The notes: generated by a model from the letters alone, not told the origin. A DNA stretch of 64,000 nt from Rhodanobacter sp. LX-99 (GCF_018599185.1 NZ_JAHFVL010000002.1:124001-188000); one strand, 5' to 3'. Counted from the first letter of the stretch, positions 8,442-17,193 are shown. Translations and numbers: made by a program.

Positions 8442-8945
8442 TCAGGGCGTACCGTGAGGCAGGCCGCGCGCCGTGAGGAATGCCCTGGCGTTGTCCGCGT
8501 CGTGCTCGAACCACGCGCGGGCCGAGCCGAGCCGGAACGTATAGCCCCACGCATCCATGTCGGTCATCAGGCGCTCGCGTCCCACGCCGGGCAGTTCGTC
8601 CGCCAGCACGATCTGCAGGTAGCAGGTGGCGTCTTCTTCCTCGATCGAGTCGGTGGCGTCGGTATGGACGTCTGGACGTCTTTCCGGCGGCAGCACGATC
8701 AGGTGGCCGGCTTCGTGCAGCAGGGAGTGCACCGGGGTGTCGTCGCGGGCGTAGACGGTGGTGCCGATGATGCCGGCCTCCTCGTCGCCCCAGAAGCTGC
8801 CGGGGATCGGTTCGCCCGCCGCCACGCGTTGGAGCTGCAGGCCGAAACGGTCGAGCAGGGCGGCCGGTGCGTCGAATCCGATCTGGCCCACGCGCATCAC
8901 GCTGCTGGCCGGATCGCCGGGAAGTGGGGGAGCGTCGGGGTGCAT
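8442..8945 (-). CDS. Predicted zincin-like protein with HEAGH motif
   Basis: A 167-residue protein with no signal peptide. Residues 77-81 read HEAGH within SLLHEAGHLIVLP, the zinc-binding HExxH helix of zincin metallopeptidases, and an acidic stretch IEEEDATCYLQIVLA about 20 residues on could supply the third ligand, as in minigluzincins. The remainder (VGQIGF, GTTVYARDDTPVHSLL, MDAWGYTFRLGSAR) is typical of a small proteobacterial family I know only as hypothetical. Catalytic activity is inferred from the motif alone. It converges on the ChaB-like gene with a 17-bp gap. Confidence 0.65.
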   Translation of the reverse strand: MHPDAPPLPGDPASSVMRVGQIGFDAPAALLDRFGLQLQRVAAGEPIPGSFWGDEEAGIIGTTVYARDDTPVHSLLHEAGHLIVLPPERRPDVHTDATDSIEEEDATCYLQIVLADELPGVGRERLMTDMDAWGYTFRLGSARAWFEHDADNARAFLTARGLPHGTP

Positions 8946-8986
8946 GGGCGTGCGCGCCGGGCGCAGGTGACTTCGATGGAGGGGAA

Positions 8987-9013
8987 CCGGGCGACGCGGG
9001 GTCGGTCGCCCGG
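8987..9013 (-). terminator. Hairpin downstream of minE (possible terminator)
   Basis: CCGGGCGAC and GTCGCCCGG form a perfect 9-bp stem with a 9-base loop, 24 bases past the minE stop. No T-tract follows in the direction of minE, so it is a weak intrinsic terminator or an mRNA 3'-end stabiliser. Confidence 0.35.
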
Positions 9014-9037
9014 CGGACAGGCACAGGCGGCAGGGAC

Positions 9038-9334
9038 TCAGCCGGTCTTGGCCTCGCCCTTGGGTTCGCTCTTGGCCGCTTGCTTGCCTTCCGGCAGGGT
9101 AACCGAGAGTTCGAGTATCTCGTGGCCGCTGTCGCGCTCGAAATTGATGTTGATCGCATCGAGGTCGACATGGACGTATTTCTTGATCACTTCGAGCAAT
9201 TCGTTGCGCATCATCGGCAGGTAGTCCGGTGCGCCGCGGGTGGAGCGCTCCTGCGCCACGATGATGCGCAGGCGCTCGCGCGCCACCGTGGCGGTGGCTT
9301 CAGGCTTGCGCTTCAGGAAATCGAGAATGCCCAT
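9038..9334 (-). CDS. minE: Cell division topological specificity factor MinE
   Basis: A 98-residue protein. The N-terminal MGILDFLKRK amphipathic membrane-targeting helix is followed by ATVARERLRIIVAQER, the MinD-contacting/anti-MinCD segment, and then the dimerisation domain (MMRNELLEVIKKYVHVD, ILELSVTLP). It stimulates MinD ATPase and drives pole-to-pole oscillation that places the Z ring at midcell. It lies 5 bp behind minD as last gene of the min operon. The C-terminal tail after residue 85 is charged and variable as in relatives. Confidence 0.95.
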   Translation of the reverse strand: MGILDFLKRKPEATATVARERLRIIVAQERSTRGAPDYLPMMRNELLEVIKKYVHVDLDAININFERDSGHEILELSVTLPEGKQAAKSEPKGEAKTG

Positions 9335-9339
9335 CGTGA

Positions 9340-10155
9340 TCAACCTCCGAACACGCGCTGGAGAAAGCCCTTCTTGGGCACGTCGATGAAGCGCAACGGG
9401 CGCTCTTCGCCGAGGATGCGGGCCACGGTGTCGCTGTAGGCCTGGCCGGCCTGCGAAGCGGCGTCGACGATCACCGGGATGCCGTTGTTGGAGGCGGTCA
9501 GCACGTTCTCCGATTCGGGGATCACGCCGACCACCTCGATGCCGAGGATCTCCTCGACGTCCTTGACGCTGAGCATTTCGCCGATCGCCACGCGCGCCGG
9601 GTTGTAGCGGGTCAGCAGCAGGTGCTGGGTGACCGGGCTTTCGCCCTTCTCCGCGCGCCGGGTCTTGCTGGCGAGCAGGCCGAGGATGCGGTCGGAATCG
9701 CGCACCGAGGACACTTCCGGGTTGACCACCACGACCGCGTGGTCGGCGAAGTACATCGCCAGGTGCGCGCCTTTCTCGATGCCGGCCGGCGAGTCGCACA
9801 CGACGTAGTCGAAACCGTCCTCGGACAGGCCGTCGAGCACCTTCTCGACGCCTTCCTGGGTCAGCGCGTCCTTGTCGCGGGTCTGGCTGGCGGCCAGCAC
9901 GTAGAGGTTGTCGTGGCGCTTGTCCTTGATCAGCGACTGCTTCAGCGTGGCTTCGCCGTGCACGACGTTGACGAAGTCGTACACCACGCGCCGTTCGCAG
10001 CCCATGATCAGGTCGAGATTGCGCAGGCCGACGTCGAAGTCGATGACGGCGGTTTTCTTGCCGGCCATGGCCAGGCCGGTGGCGAGCGAGGCGCTGGTCG
10101 TCGTCTTGCCGACGCCGCCTTTGCCGGAGGTGACAACGATAATCTCAGCAGTCAA
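9340..10155 (-). CDS. minD: Septum site-determining protein MinD
   Basis: A 271-residue ParA-type ATPase that binds membrane in its ATP form and recruits MinC. The deviant Walker A GKGGVGKTTT is at residues 11-20, switch I/II are evident (DFDVGLRNLDLIMG, CDSPAGIE), and the C-terminal FIDVPKKGFLQRVFGG is the amphipathic membrane-targeting helix. The start codon is TTG at 10155: the sequence MTAEIIVVTSGKG begins exactly there, GGAG lies about eight bases upstream, and no ATG/GTG is available in frame. The rare start may hold MinD output down relative to MinC. Gaps: 37 bp to minC, 5 bp to minE. Confidence 0.96.
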   Translation of the reverse strand: MTAEIIVVTSGKGGVGKTTTSASLATGLAMAGKKTAVIDFDVGLRNLDLIMGCERRVVYDFVNVVHGEATLKQSLIKDKRHDNLYVLAASQTRDKDALTQEGVEKVLDGLSEDGFDYVVCDSPAGIEKGAHLAMYFADHAVVVVNPEVSSVRDSDRILGLLASKTRRAEKGESPVTQHLLLTRYNPARVAIGEMLSVKDVEEILGIEVVGVIPESENVLTASNNGIPVIVDAASQAGQAYSDTVARILGEERPLRFIDVPKKGFLQRVFGG

Positions 10156-10192
10156 GGGCCCATCTCCGCATGTTTGTTTTTGTTGTAGGTGG

Positions 10193-10963
10193 TTACAGCT
10201 TGGCGATCAACAGCTTGTCGCCTTCGAGCCAGCATTGCACGGACTGGCCCTCGAGGTCGTCAGGAATCTGTTCGAACACGCGATATTGCCCGGCGATCGC
10301 CACCAGCTCGGCGCGGAAGTCGGAGACGAAGATGCGCGCCTTTGCGTCGCCTTGCGCACCGGCCATGGCGCGGCCGCGCAGGCCGCCGTAGATATGGATG
10401 TTGCCGTCGGCGATCACCTCGGCGCCGTTGGCGACGGCGCCGGTGACGATGAGGTCACGGTCGCGCGCGTAGATCTGCTGGCCCGAGCGCACCGAACCGG
10501 CATGGTGCTGCGCGCCCTGCACGCTGCCGGGCGGCGGCGCGGACAGAATCGGCTCGCGCTGCACCGCCGGGGCGGGCTCGGCGCGCGTGGCCGGTTCGGC
10601 GGCGGGCGCGCTGCCCTGGGCCGGCTCGTAGGCGGCGCGGAACTTGGCGATCAGCGGCAGGCCCATGCGCTTGGCCAGCGCCTCGGTCTCGCTGGTGCCG
10701 TAGGCCAGGCCCACGGGCAGCATGCCGGCGCTGCGCACCGCTTCGAGCAGGGCATCGACGGCGCCGTCGTCGGGCAGGTTGAGCAGGTGGCTCAGGTCCA
10801 GCACCACGGCGGCGCGGGCAAACATCTGCGGGGCGGCGCGCACGCGGCGTTCGAGTTCGTCGCACAGCGCGGCGGCGTCGACCCGGCGCACGCGCACGCA
10901 GGCAATGCCGACCTGGCCGAAACGCAGGTCGCAGGCATCGGCGACATCCGTTTTTGCACTCAT
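10193..10963 (-). CDS. minC: Septum site-determining protein MinC
   Basis: A 256-residue division inhibitor. The N-terminal domain (to about residue 110, VVLDLSHLL) acts on FtsZ, an Ala/Pro-rich linker spans about 112-150, and the C-terminal beta-helix (VRSGQQIYARDRDLIVTGAVANGAEVIADGNIHIYG) carries the RSGQ motif that binds MinD. The ATG overlaps the stop of the upstream acetyltransferase gene by 4 bp (ATGA), so translation is probably coupled. Order minC-minD-minE is standard. Confidence 0.95.
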   Translation of the reverse strand: MSAKTDVADACDLRFGQVGIACVRVRRVDAAALCDELERRVRAAPQMFARAAVVLDLSHLLNLPDDGAVDALLEAVRSAGMLPVGLAYGTSETEALAKRMGLPLIAKFRAAYEPAQGSAPAAEPATRAEPAPAVQREPILSAPPPGSVQGAQHHAGSVRSGQQIYARDRDLIVTGAVANGAEVIADGNIHIYGGLRGRAMAGAQGDAKARIFVSDFRAELVAIAGQYRVFEQIPDDLEGQSVQCWLEGDKLLIAKL

Positions 10964-11580
10964 GGGCGCCGCTCTCCGGCGAGGCGGCGCGGGGTGGACT
11001 GGTGCAGGGCGGGACGCTCGCGCTCGGCCAGCCACGGTACGTCGGGCAGGCCGCCGTGTTCGAGCCAGGTATCGCGGACGTAAGCGTAGCTGGGCAGGTC
11101 GCGGGCCAGCAGGCTGACCTGCGGGCCGTGCTCGCCCATGCGCTGCTGGCCCACTTCCTGGAAGCCGTAGGTGCCGTGGAACAGCACCACCACGTCGTCG
11201 CGCGGCTCCAGAAACACCTCGCAGGTGAGCAGCGGCACGCGTACCTCGGCGTAGCTGTGCACGTCGCAATAGAAGATGCGGCCCAGGCCGTGGCGGCGGT
11301 AGGCGTTCGCGATCACGATGCGGTCGATGTAGACGAACTGCGGGTAGTGTTCGGCGAACCAGCGGTAGTTCGGGCTGTCGTAGTCGCTGCCTTCGCGCAG
11401 CGCGATCAGGAACCCGGCCAGGTGGCCGTCGATCTCGGCCACGCGGAAATACTCGGCGTGCTCGTGGAAGTAGCGCAACTGGGCTGTATCGAGGGCGAGG
11501 ATGGAGCGACCGGCGGCGTTGTTGAGCGCCAGTACGGCATCCAGGTCGTGCTCGCGCACGTCGCGGATGGCAAGGGCCAT
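10960..11580 (-). CDS. GNAT family N-acetyltransferase heading the min operon
   Basis: A 206-residue soluble protein with a GNAT fold: VREHDLDAVLALNN at the N-terminus, AGFLIALREG, and the acyl-CoA-binding segment YIDRIVIANAYRRHGLGR (R/Q-x-x-G-x-G/A type), followed by the GTYGFQEVGQQRM strand typical of the C-terminal half. Acceptor unknown. It is first in the transcript and overlaps minC by ATGA, so the two are co-expressed. Whether it acetylates a division protein or is only a genomic neighbour cannot be decided from sequence. Confidence 0.85.
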   Translation of the reverse strand: MALAIRDVREHDLDAVLALNNAAGRSILALDTAQLRYFHEHAEYFRVAEIDGHLAGFLIALREGSDYDSPNYRWFAEHYPQFVYIDRIVIANAYRRHGLGRIFYCDVHSYAEVRVPLLTCEVFLEPRDDVVVLFHGTYGFQEVGQQRMGEHGPQVSLLARDLPSYAYVRDTWLEHGGLPDVPWLAERERPALHQSTPRRLAGERRP

Positions 11581-11665
11581 TCGTTGCTCCGCAATGTATG
11601 GAATCGGGGACGAGGTCGGGCAGCAGCCTCGCGCAATGGCCCATTATGACATGCGGCCGTGGCCC

Positions 11666-11690
11666 TTACATCTCGCAAGGGCACATGTAA
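11666..11690. promoter_or_regulatory. Inverted repeat in the GNAT-min / histidine kinase divergent region
   Basis: TTACAT and ATGTAA face each other across 13 bases, between a CATAAT -10-like box for the leftward operon (11642-11647) and the rightward kinase gene. The 198-bp intergenic region must hold both promoters. Binding by the neighbouring NarL-type regulator is a guess; arms are only 6 bp. Confidence 0.25.
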
Positions 11691-11778
11691 AAGCTTCGTA
11701 AAGCGGTGACCGGGGCGCGCGCCCGGCCATGACTTCTCGCGCATTGCGCGAAACCCCCGCACGTCCAATGATGCGGGG

Positions 11779-13002
11779 ATGCGCTGGCCCTTCTTCAATC
11801 ATATCCGCCTGCTCCGCTATGCGGGCTTCTTCACCTACCTGTCGGCAGGCACGCCGCTGGTCACGAACTGGGCTGCCGAACGTCTCGACCAGTTGCACCG
11901 TCCGAATTTCTCGCTGCTGCTGTGGACGCTGTGCTACCTGATCTTCGGCCTGATGTACTGGCTGCTGACCAGCAACCTCGGCTCGCGCCGCTATCCGGTG
12001 CTGAAGCTGCTGGGGCTGGCCCTGATGACGGCGGCGGCGGTGGCGGTGGGCTGGTACAGCCACAGCGGCCTGTCGGCGATGCTGATGGTGGTCGCCTCGC
12101 TGGTGCTGCCGTGGCTGCTGCCGTTCTGGCTCGCCGCGTTCTGGCTGGTGCTCCAGCACCTGAGCCTGGTGGCGGTTTTCGCGGGCTGGCCCGAATACGA
12201 CCACAGCATCGCGGTGGGCTTCATCCAGGCCAGCATCTACCTGGGCATCTCGGTGCTGGTGTTCGTGACCTCGACGGTGGCCAGCCAGCAGGCCGAACAG
12301 CGCGAGGTGCAGCGCCGGCTGAATTCCGAACTGCGTGCCACCCGCGCCCTGCTGGCCGAGTCCAGCCGGATCGCCGAGCGCATGCGCATCGCGCGCGACC
12401 TGCACGACCTGATCGGCCATCACCTGACCGCGCTGAGCCTGAACCTGGAGGTGGCCAGCCACCTCTCCAGCGAGCCCGCGGGCGCACACGTGCGCAAGGC
12501 GCAGAGCACGGCCAAGCTGCTGCTGGCCGACGTGCGCGAGGTGGTCAGCGAGTTGCGCCAGGACGATGCGATCGACCTGACCCAGGCGCTGCGCAGCCTC
12601 ACCGAGGGCGTGCCCGGCCTGAGCGTGCACGTGGTCATGCCGCCGCGCTTCAGCGTGGAGGACCCGCGCCGCGCCCAGGTGCTGCTGCGTTGCGCCCAGG
12701 AGATCATCACCAATACCGCCAAGCACGCCGGCGCGCGCAACCTGTGGCTGAACTTCGCCTATGCCGGGGAAAACCTGCTTGGCCTGCACGCGCGCGACGA
12801 CGGTCGCGGCGCCGAGAACGTCGAGCCGGGCAATGGCCTGTCCGGCATGCGCGAGCGGCTGGCCGAATTCGGCGGCAGCGTGACGCTGGATACCGGCCTG
12901 AGCCAGGGCTTTGCGCTGACCGTGCGGCTGCCGCTGGGCGAGCACACCGCGCTGGCGCACGCGCCGACGCGGTTTGAGCCGCCGGCGCTGAATGTGTCGT
13001 AA
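11779..13002 (+). CDS. Sensor histidine kinase (DesK/NarX, HisKA_3 type)
   Basis: A 407-residue membrane kinase. Residues 12-165 contain about five hydrophobic segments with no large periplasmic domain, so it likely senses something in or at the membrane. A coiled linker (QQAEQREVQRRLNSELRATR) leads to the phosphoacceptor block RMRIARDLHDLIGHHLTALS, with His209. The HATPase domain follows, with N box CAQEIITNTAKHA and G box GNGLSGMRERL. This is the architecture of DesK-like thermosensor/membrane-stress kinases. Its partner is the response regulator 106 bp downstream. Confidence 0.93.
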   Translation: MRWPFFNHIRLLRYAGFFTYLSAGTPLVTNWAAERLDQLHRPNFSLLLWTLCYLIFGLMYWLLTSNLGSRRYPVLKLLGLALMTAAAVAVGWYSHSGLSAMLMVVASLVLPWLLPFWLAAFWLVLQHLSLVAVFAGWPEYDHSIAVGFIQASIYLGISVLVFVTSTVASQQAEQREVQRRLNSELRATRALLAESSRIAERMRIARDLHDLIGHHLTALSLNLEVASHLSSEPAGAHVRKAQSTAKLLLADVREVVSELRQDDAIDLTQALRSLTEGVPGLSVHVVMPPRFSVEDPRRAQVLLRCAQEIITNTAKHAGARNLWLNFAYAGENLLGLHARDDGRGAENVEPGNGLSGMRERLAEFGGSVTLDTGLSQGFALTVRLPLGEHTALAHAPTRFEPPALNVS

Positions 13003-13108
13003 TCTTGGCGGCCCGCGCAGCGGCGTGAAGTGCGTCGGTGTTGGCAACGGCCCGGACCGCCAGCTGCCACCATCACTTTCTTGAGTCATGTTTGTCCGAG
13101 GATCCGCG

Positions 13109-13750
13109 ATGATTTCCGTTTGTCTCGTCGACGACCAGAATCTGGTGCGCCAGGGCGTTCGCTCGCTGCTGGACCTGGCTGAAGATATCCGCGTGGTGGC
13201 CGAGTGCGCCGATGGCGCCCAGGCGGTGCAGGACATCCCGCGGGTCAAGCCCGACGTGGTGCTGCTGGACCTGCGCATGCCGAACATGAGCGGGCTGGAA
13301 GTGCTGCAGGCGCTGTCCGCCCGCAACGAATTGCCGCCGACCATCATCCTGACCACCTTCGACGACGACCAACTGGTGCTGCAGGGCCTCAAGGCCGGCG
13401 CGCGCGGCTACCTGTTGAAGGACGTCTCGCTGGAACAACTGGTCGAGGCGGTGCGCACCGTGGCCGGCGGCGGCTCGCTGGTGGCGCCGATGGTCACCCA
13501 GCGCCTGATGGCCGGGGTGGCGCGGATGCAGAACCATTTCACCAGCCTGGAGCAGCCCGATCCGCTGACCGAGCGCGAGACCGAGATCCTGCGGCTGCTC
13601 TCCGGCGGCTACAGCAACAAGGAGATCGCCAACTCGCTGAAGGTGGCCGAGGGCACGGTGAAGAACCACGTTTCCAACATCCTGTCCAAGCTCGGCGTGC
13701 GCGACCGCACCCGCGCCGTGCTGAAAGCGCTGGAAATGGGCATCGTCTGA
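13109..13750 (+). CDS. NarL/FixJ family response regulator
   Basis: A 213-residue two-domain regulator. The receiver (residues 1-120) has the acidic pair D8/D9, phospho-acceptor D54 in VLLDLRMPNMSG, the T in ILTTFDDD and K106 in YLLKDVS. The LuxR-type helix-turn-helix lies at about 150-210 (LTERETEILRLLSGGYSNKEIA ... VKNHVSNILSKLGVRDRT). The ATG at 13109 follows GAGGATCCGCG and gives the usual start; an ATG 21 bases earlier would add an atypical extension. Paired with the kinase upstream. Confidence 0.94.
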   Translation: MISVCLVDDQNLVRQGVRSLLDLAEDIRVVAECADGAQAVQDIPRVKPDVVLLDLRMPNMSGLEVLQALSARNELPPTIILTTFDDDQLVLQGLKAGARGYLLKDVSLEQLVEAVRTVAGGGSLVAPMVTQRLMAGVARMQNHFTSLEQPDPLTERETEILRLLSGGYSNKEIANSLKVAEGTVKNHVSNILSKLGVRDRTRAVLKALEMGIV

Positions 13751-13978
13751 AACGGCCCGGGAGCCGGCGCTGGCGGCCATGTCGCGGCCCGCTTTTGGCC
13801 TTCCGGATGGGGCGACGCCGACGATAGCGTTCCAGCCCGTGAGCAAGTAACATCCGTAGCTTCGGCGTTTGCCGACCCCCTGCCATGGCCCTCGGAGTGA
13901 ACCCTCGGGCGGGCCCGCGCGGACGGCTGGGGCAACACTATCTAGGTATGGCGTAAAGACGCTTCGGAGAACTCTGGA

Positions 13979-15346
13979 ATGATGCGTGTCTTTGAATTTC
14001 TTGTTGCCCTGGTCATCGTTGCGATCATCGGTGTCCTGGCGGCTGTGGTCATGCCCGGCAGCGGTCATGTGGAACGCCAGCTGGTCATCGGCAAGGACAT
14101 GCGGCAGGTCTACGACGTGCTCGACAACTATCGCCGGTTGCCGGACTACTCCGTGCTGCGCTCGTTCGATCCGAACATCCAGTTCAACTTCTCCGGCAAG
14201 GCCTATGGCCCGGGTGCCGAAGTCAGCTGGACCAGCACCGACCCCAAGGTCGGCAACGGCGGCCTGACCATCGCCAGCGCCACGCCGGAATTCGACAAGA
14301 TCGACAGCAACACCAAGACCGCCAGCATCATCTGGAACCTGGACAACAGCTGGCGCGGCATGGACAAGCACTTCACGCTGGACCTGGAGCGCCAGGGCAG
14401 CCGCGGGCAGCTGACCCAGGTGACCTGGTCGTATGACGTCTCCTACGGCTGGAACCTGGTCAACCGCTTCGCCAACCTGTACATCCATGGCGATCCCGAC
14501 TCGTTCATCCAGTTCAGCCTGAACAACCTGCAGAACGTACTGGCCGGCGTGCCGAACATCGACTACAGCCAGCTGATCCCGTACATCGAGCAGACCCAGC
14601 CGACCCCGGTGCTGCTGGTGTCCACCTCGATCCAGCGCAAGGACGGCATGGAGGCCGTGGAAGACGCCATCGCCAAGGCAAACACCGAGGTCCAGGCCGC
14701 CGCCAAGAAGCTCGGCGTGAACGTCACCGGTTCGCGGATCCTGATCACCACCAACTATGGCGACCAGACCTACAGCTTCGACGTGGCGTTCCCGATCGAC
14801 TCCAGCACGCTGACCATCAACGGCCAGAGCGAGCAGCTGACCGCGGCGGCCCCGCCGTCGCTGGATGCCGCCGGCGCGCCGGCCGAAGCGAGCAGCGCGG
14901 CCGCCGCCGCGGACGCCAGCGTCGCTGCCGGCAGCCGCGACCGCTATGGTCGCCTGGTGATTGACGGCAACGTGCGCGCCACGCTGGCCTTCGGCGGCGC
15001 GGCGTTGAAGGGCGTGTGGAACGGCACCTTTGCCGGCGTACCGCAGACCCGCGACATGCTCAAGGCCTATGCGCAGACCCACGGCTACAAGTACGACGAC
15101 GTGGTCAACCGCGCCTACGACGTGATCGCGACGCCGGAAGTGAAGGATGCCGGCGGCAACATCACCACCTACGCGAAGTACAACGTGTTCCTGCCGATCA
15201 GCAACGCGCCGGAGCAGACCCCGGAGCAGGAAGCCGGCTTGCAGCCGCCGACGCTGGACGAAGCGGCGCCGGCCGCCGCGGGTTCGGCACCGGCACCGGC
15301 CGGCAGCGCGGCCGCACCGGCCGAGGCAGCCAGCGCCGGCGAGTAA
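13979..15346 (+). CDS. Membrane-anchored SRPBCC protein with GyrI-like halves
   Basis: A 455-residue protein with one N-terminal membrane segment (residues 6-24) and the rest presumably outside the cytoplasm. Residues about 30-185 look like an SRPBCC/polyketide-cyclase domain (VERQLVIGKDMRQVYDVLDNY, GPGAEVSWTS). Two segments, about 205-285 and 325-420, each show the beta-alpha-beta-beta pattern of the SHS2 repeats in GyrI/AraC effector-binding domains (for example MEAVEDAIAKANTEVQAAAKKLG then YSFDVAFPI; and DMLKAYAQTHGYKYDDVVNRAYDV then AKYNVFLPI). They are split by an Ala-rich linker, and the C-terminus is Ala/Pro-rich. The function is unknown; both domain types bind small hydrophobic ligands. 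Domain calls are by eye. Confidence 0.7.
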   Translation: MMRVFEFLVALVIVAIIGVLAAVVMPGSGHVERQLVIGKDMRQVYDVLDNYRRLPDYSVLRSFDPNIQFNFSGKAYGPGAEVSWTSTDPKVGNGGLTIASATPEFDKIDSNTKTASIIWNLDNSWRGMDKHFTLDLERQGSRGQLTQVTWSYDVSYGWNLVNRFANLYIHGDPDSFIQFSLNNLQNVLAGVPNIDYSQLIPYIEQTQPTPVLLVSTSIQRKDGMEAVEDAIAKANTEVQAAAKKLGVNVTGSRILITTNYGDQTYSFDVAFPIDSSTLTINGQSEQLTAAAPPSLDAAGAPAEASSAAAAADASVAAGSRDRYGRLVIDGNVRATLAFGGAALKGVWNGTFAGVPQTRDMLKAYAQTHGYKYDDVVNRAYDVIATPEVKDAGGNITTYAKYNVFLPISNAPEQTPEQEAGLQPPTLDEAAPAAAGSAPAPAGSAAAPAEAASAGE

Positions 15347-15370
15347 GCCAAGCAACGCTGCAGCACACCC

Positions 15371-15406
15371 AGAGGCCCTTCCATCCGGAAGGGCCTCTCC
15401 GTTTTC
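15371..15406 (+). terminator. Intrinsic terminator after the SRPBCC gene
   Basis: AGAGGCCCTTCC pairs perfectly with GGAAGGGCCTCT around an ATCC loop and is followed by CCGTTTTC, about 25 bp past the stop codon. Confidence 0.85.
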
Positions 15407-15513
15407 AGGCCGCGCGCCGGTGTCTTTGCGGTACATTGCAGGGCGAGCCGCGGGGCCGATCAGCGGACCCGCCCGCGCTCGACGCCACACCCCGCCACAG
15501 CCCACCGCCGGAC

Positions 15514-16458
15514 ATGATCGAGACCGACCAGCTCACCCGATGCTATGGCAACCTGACCGCAGTGGACGCGCTGAGCATTCGTGTCGAACCCGGCCAGGTG
15601 CTTGGCCTGCTCGGGCCCAATGGCGCCGGCAAGTCCACCGCGATGCGCATGATCGCCGGGTTCCTGGTGCCCACGTCGGGCACCGCGCGGGTTTGCGGCC
15701 ATGACGTCGTCCGCGAGCCGCTGAAGGCGAAGCGCGCGCTCGGCTACTTGCCCGAGGGCGCACCCAGCTACGGCGAGATGACGGTGCGCGAGTTCCTGCA
15801 GTTCATCGTGCGCATGCGCGGGCTCAAGGCCGAGGCCGGCTACCGGCAGTTCGACGCGGTGGTGCAGCAACTGCAGCTGGAGGAAGTGCTCGGGCTGTGC
15901 ATCGACACGCTGTCGAAGGGCCTGCGCCGGCGCGTCGGGCTGGCCCAGGCGATCCTGCACGATCCGCCGGTGCTGATGCTGGACGAACCCACCGACGGCC
16001 TCGATCCGAACCAGAAGCATGCGGTGCGCCAGCTGATCGACATGATGGCGCGCGACCGCACGATCCTGATCTCCACCCATCTGCTGGAAGAAGTGCACGC
16101 GCTGTGCAACCGGGTGGTGATCATCGCCCACGGCAAGCTGCTGGCCGACGCCACGCCGGCCGAGCTGGAGGCGCGCTCGCGCTATCACGGCGCGGTGTCG
16201 TTCAGCGCCCCGGGCAGCGGCATGTCGCAGGAGATGCTGGGCCGCCTGCCGCAGGTGGCTGCAATCGAGGTCGATCCGCTGGACGGCCGCATCACGGTGT
16301 TCCCGAAGCCGGGCGAGCGGATCCTGGAGCCGGTCGAGACGCTGCTGCGTGAACAGGGACTGGAGGTGTCGGAGATCCAGCTCGAGCGCGGCCGGCTGGA
16401 CGAGGTGTTCCGCCATATCACCACCAGTGACGGCGATGCCGCCGGAGGCCACGCGTGA
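15514..16458 (+). CDS. ABC transporter ATP-binding protein (GldA-like)
   Basis: A 314-residue ATPase. Walker A is GPNGAGKST (about 34-42), the signature LSKGLRRRVGLAQA is a GldA-type variant of LSGGQ, Walker B is VLMLDEPTDGLDP, and the H-loop is ISTHLLEE. A C-terminal extension of about 90 residues follows the core, as in drug/gliding-type ABC-2 ATPases. The ATG at 15514 starts MIETDQLTRCYG; its ribosome site is weak. It overlaps the permease start by 4 bp, and the three genes 15514-19110 form one unit. Confidence 0.93.
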   Translation: MIETDQLTRCYGNLTAVDALSIRVEPGQVLGLLGPNGAGKSTAMRMIAGFLVPTSGTARVCGHDVVREPLKAKRALGYLPEGAPSYGEMTVREFLQFIVRMRGLKAEAGYRQFDAVVQQLQLEEVLGLCIDTLSKGLRRRVGLAQAILHDPPVLMLDEPTDGLDPNQKHAVRQLIDMMARDRTILISTHLLEEVHALCNRVVIIAHGKLLADATPAELEARSRYHGAVSFSAPGSGMSQEMLGRLPQVAAIEVDPLDGRITVFPKPGERILEPVETLLREQGLEVSEIQLERGRLDEVFRHITTSDGDAAGGHA

Positions 16459-17189
16459 GTCCGGTCAACGCCGTGCTGCGGCGCGAACTGCGCAGCTATT
16501 TCGTGACGCCGGTGGCGTACGTGTTCCTGGTGATCTTCCTGGTGCTGGCCGGCATCCTCACGTTCTACGCCGGCGACTTCTACGAGCGCGGCCAGGCCGA
16601 CCTGCAACCGTTCTTCATGATGCACCCGTGGCTGTACCTGATCCTGGTGCCGGCCATCACCATGCGCATGTGGGCGGAGGAGGCCAAGGGCGGCACGCTG
16701 GAACTGCTGCTGACCCTGCCGCTGACCTTGTGGCAGGCGATGCTGGGGAAGTTCTTCGCGGCGTGGCTGTTCATCGGGTTGGCGCTGGTGTTGACGTTCC
16801 CGATCTGGATCACCGTCAACTACCTGGGCTCGCCGGACAACGGCGTGATCCTGGCCGGCTACCTGGGCAGTTGGCTGATGGCCGGCAGCTTCATCGCGAT
16901 CGGCGCCTGCCTGTCCGCGCTGACCCGCAGCCAGGTGGTGGCGTTCATCCTCACCGCACTGGTGTGCGTGCTGCTGATCCTGGTCGGCCAGCCGCAGGTG
17001 CTGGATTTCTTCTCCGGCACCTTGCCGCGCAAGCTGATCAACGCGGTGGCGCACTTGTCCATGCTGCGGCACTTCGAGGCGATCGCCCGCGGCGTGCTGG
17101 ACACCCGCGACCTGATGTATTTCCTGCTCAGCACGATCGGCTGGCTGGTCGCCGGCGTACTTCTGCTCGACCTGAAACGGACGCGCTGA
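16455..17189 (+). CDS. ABC-2 type permease (GldF-like)
   Basis: A 244-residue inner-membrane protein with six predicted helices. It begins NAVLRRELRSYFVTPVAYVFLVIFL, the typical start of gliding-type (GldF) and nitrous-oxide-type ABC-2 permeases, and has RMWAEEAKGGTLELLLTLPLT, the conserved coupling segment. The start is GTG at 16455, inside the stop of the ATPase gene (GTGA). In gliding Bacteroidetes the GldA-GldF-GldG set supports motility; in proteobacteria its substrate is not known. Confidence 0.9.
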   Translation: MSPVNAVLRRELRSYFVTPVAYVFLVIFLVLAGILTFYAGDFYERGQADLQPFFMMHPWLYLILVPAITMRMWAEEAKGGTLELLLTLPLTLWQAMLGKFFAAWLFIGLALVLTFPIWITVNYLGSPDNGVILAGYLGSWLMAGSFIAIGACLSALTRSQVVAFILTALVCVLLILVGQPQVLDFFSGTLPRKLINAVAHLSMLRHFEAIARGVLDTRDLMYFLLSTIGWLVAGVLLLDLKRTR

Positions 17190-17193
17190 CGCC

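Noticed and set aside
13073..15505. An 810-codon open frame on the minus strand.
   Set aside because: It is the shadow of the response regulator and the SRPBCC protein on the plus strand; its translation is low-complexity His/Arg/Gly/Ala with no recognisable domain.
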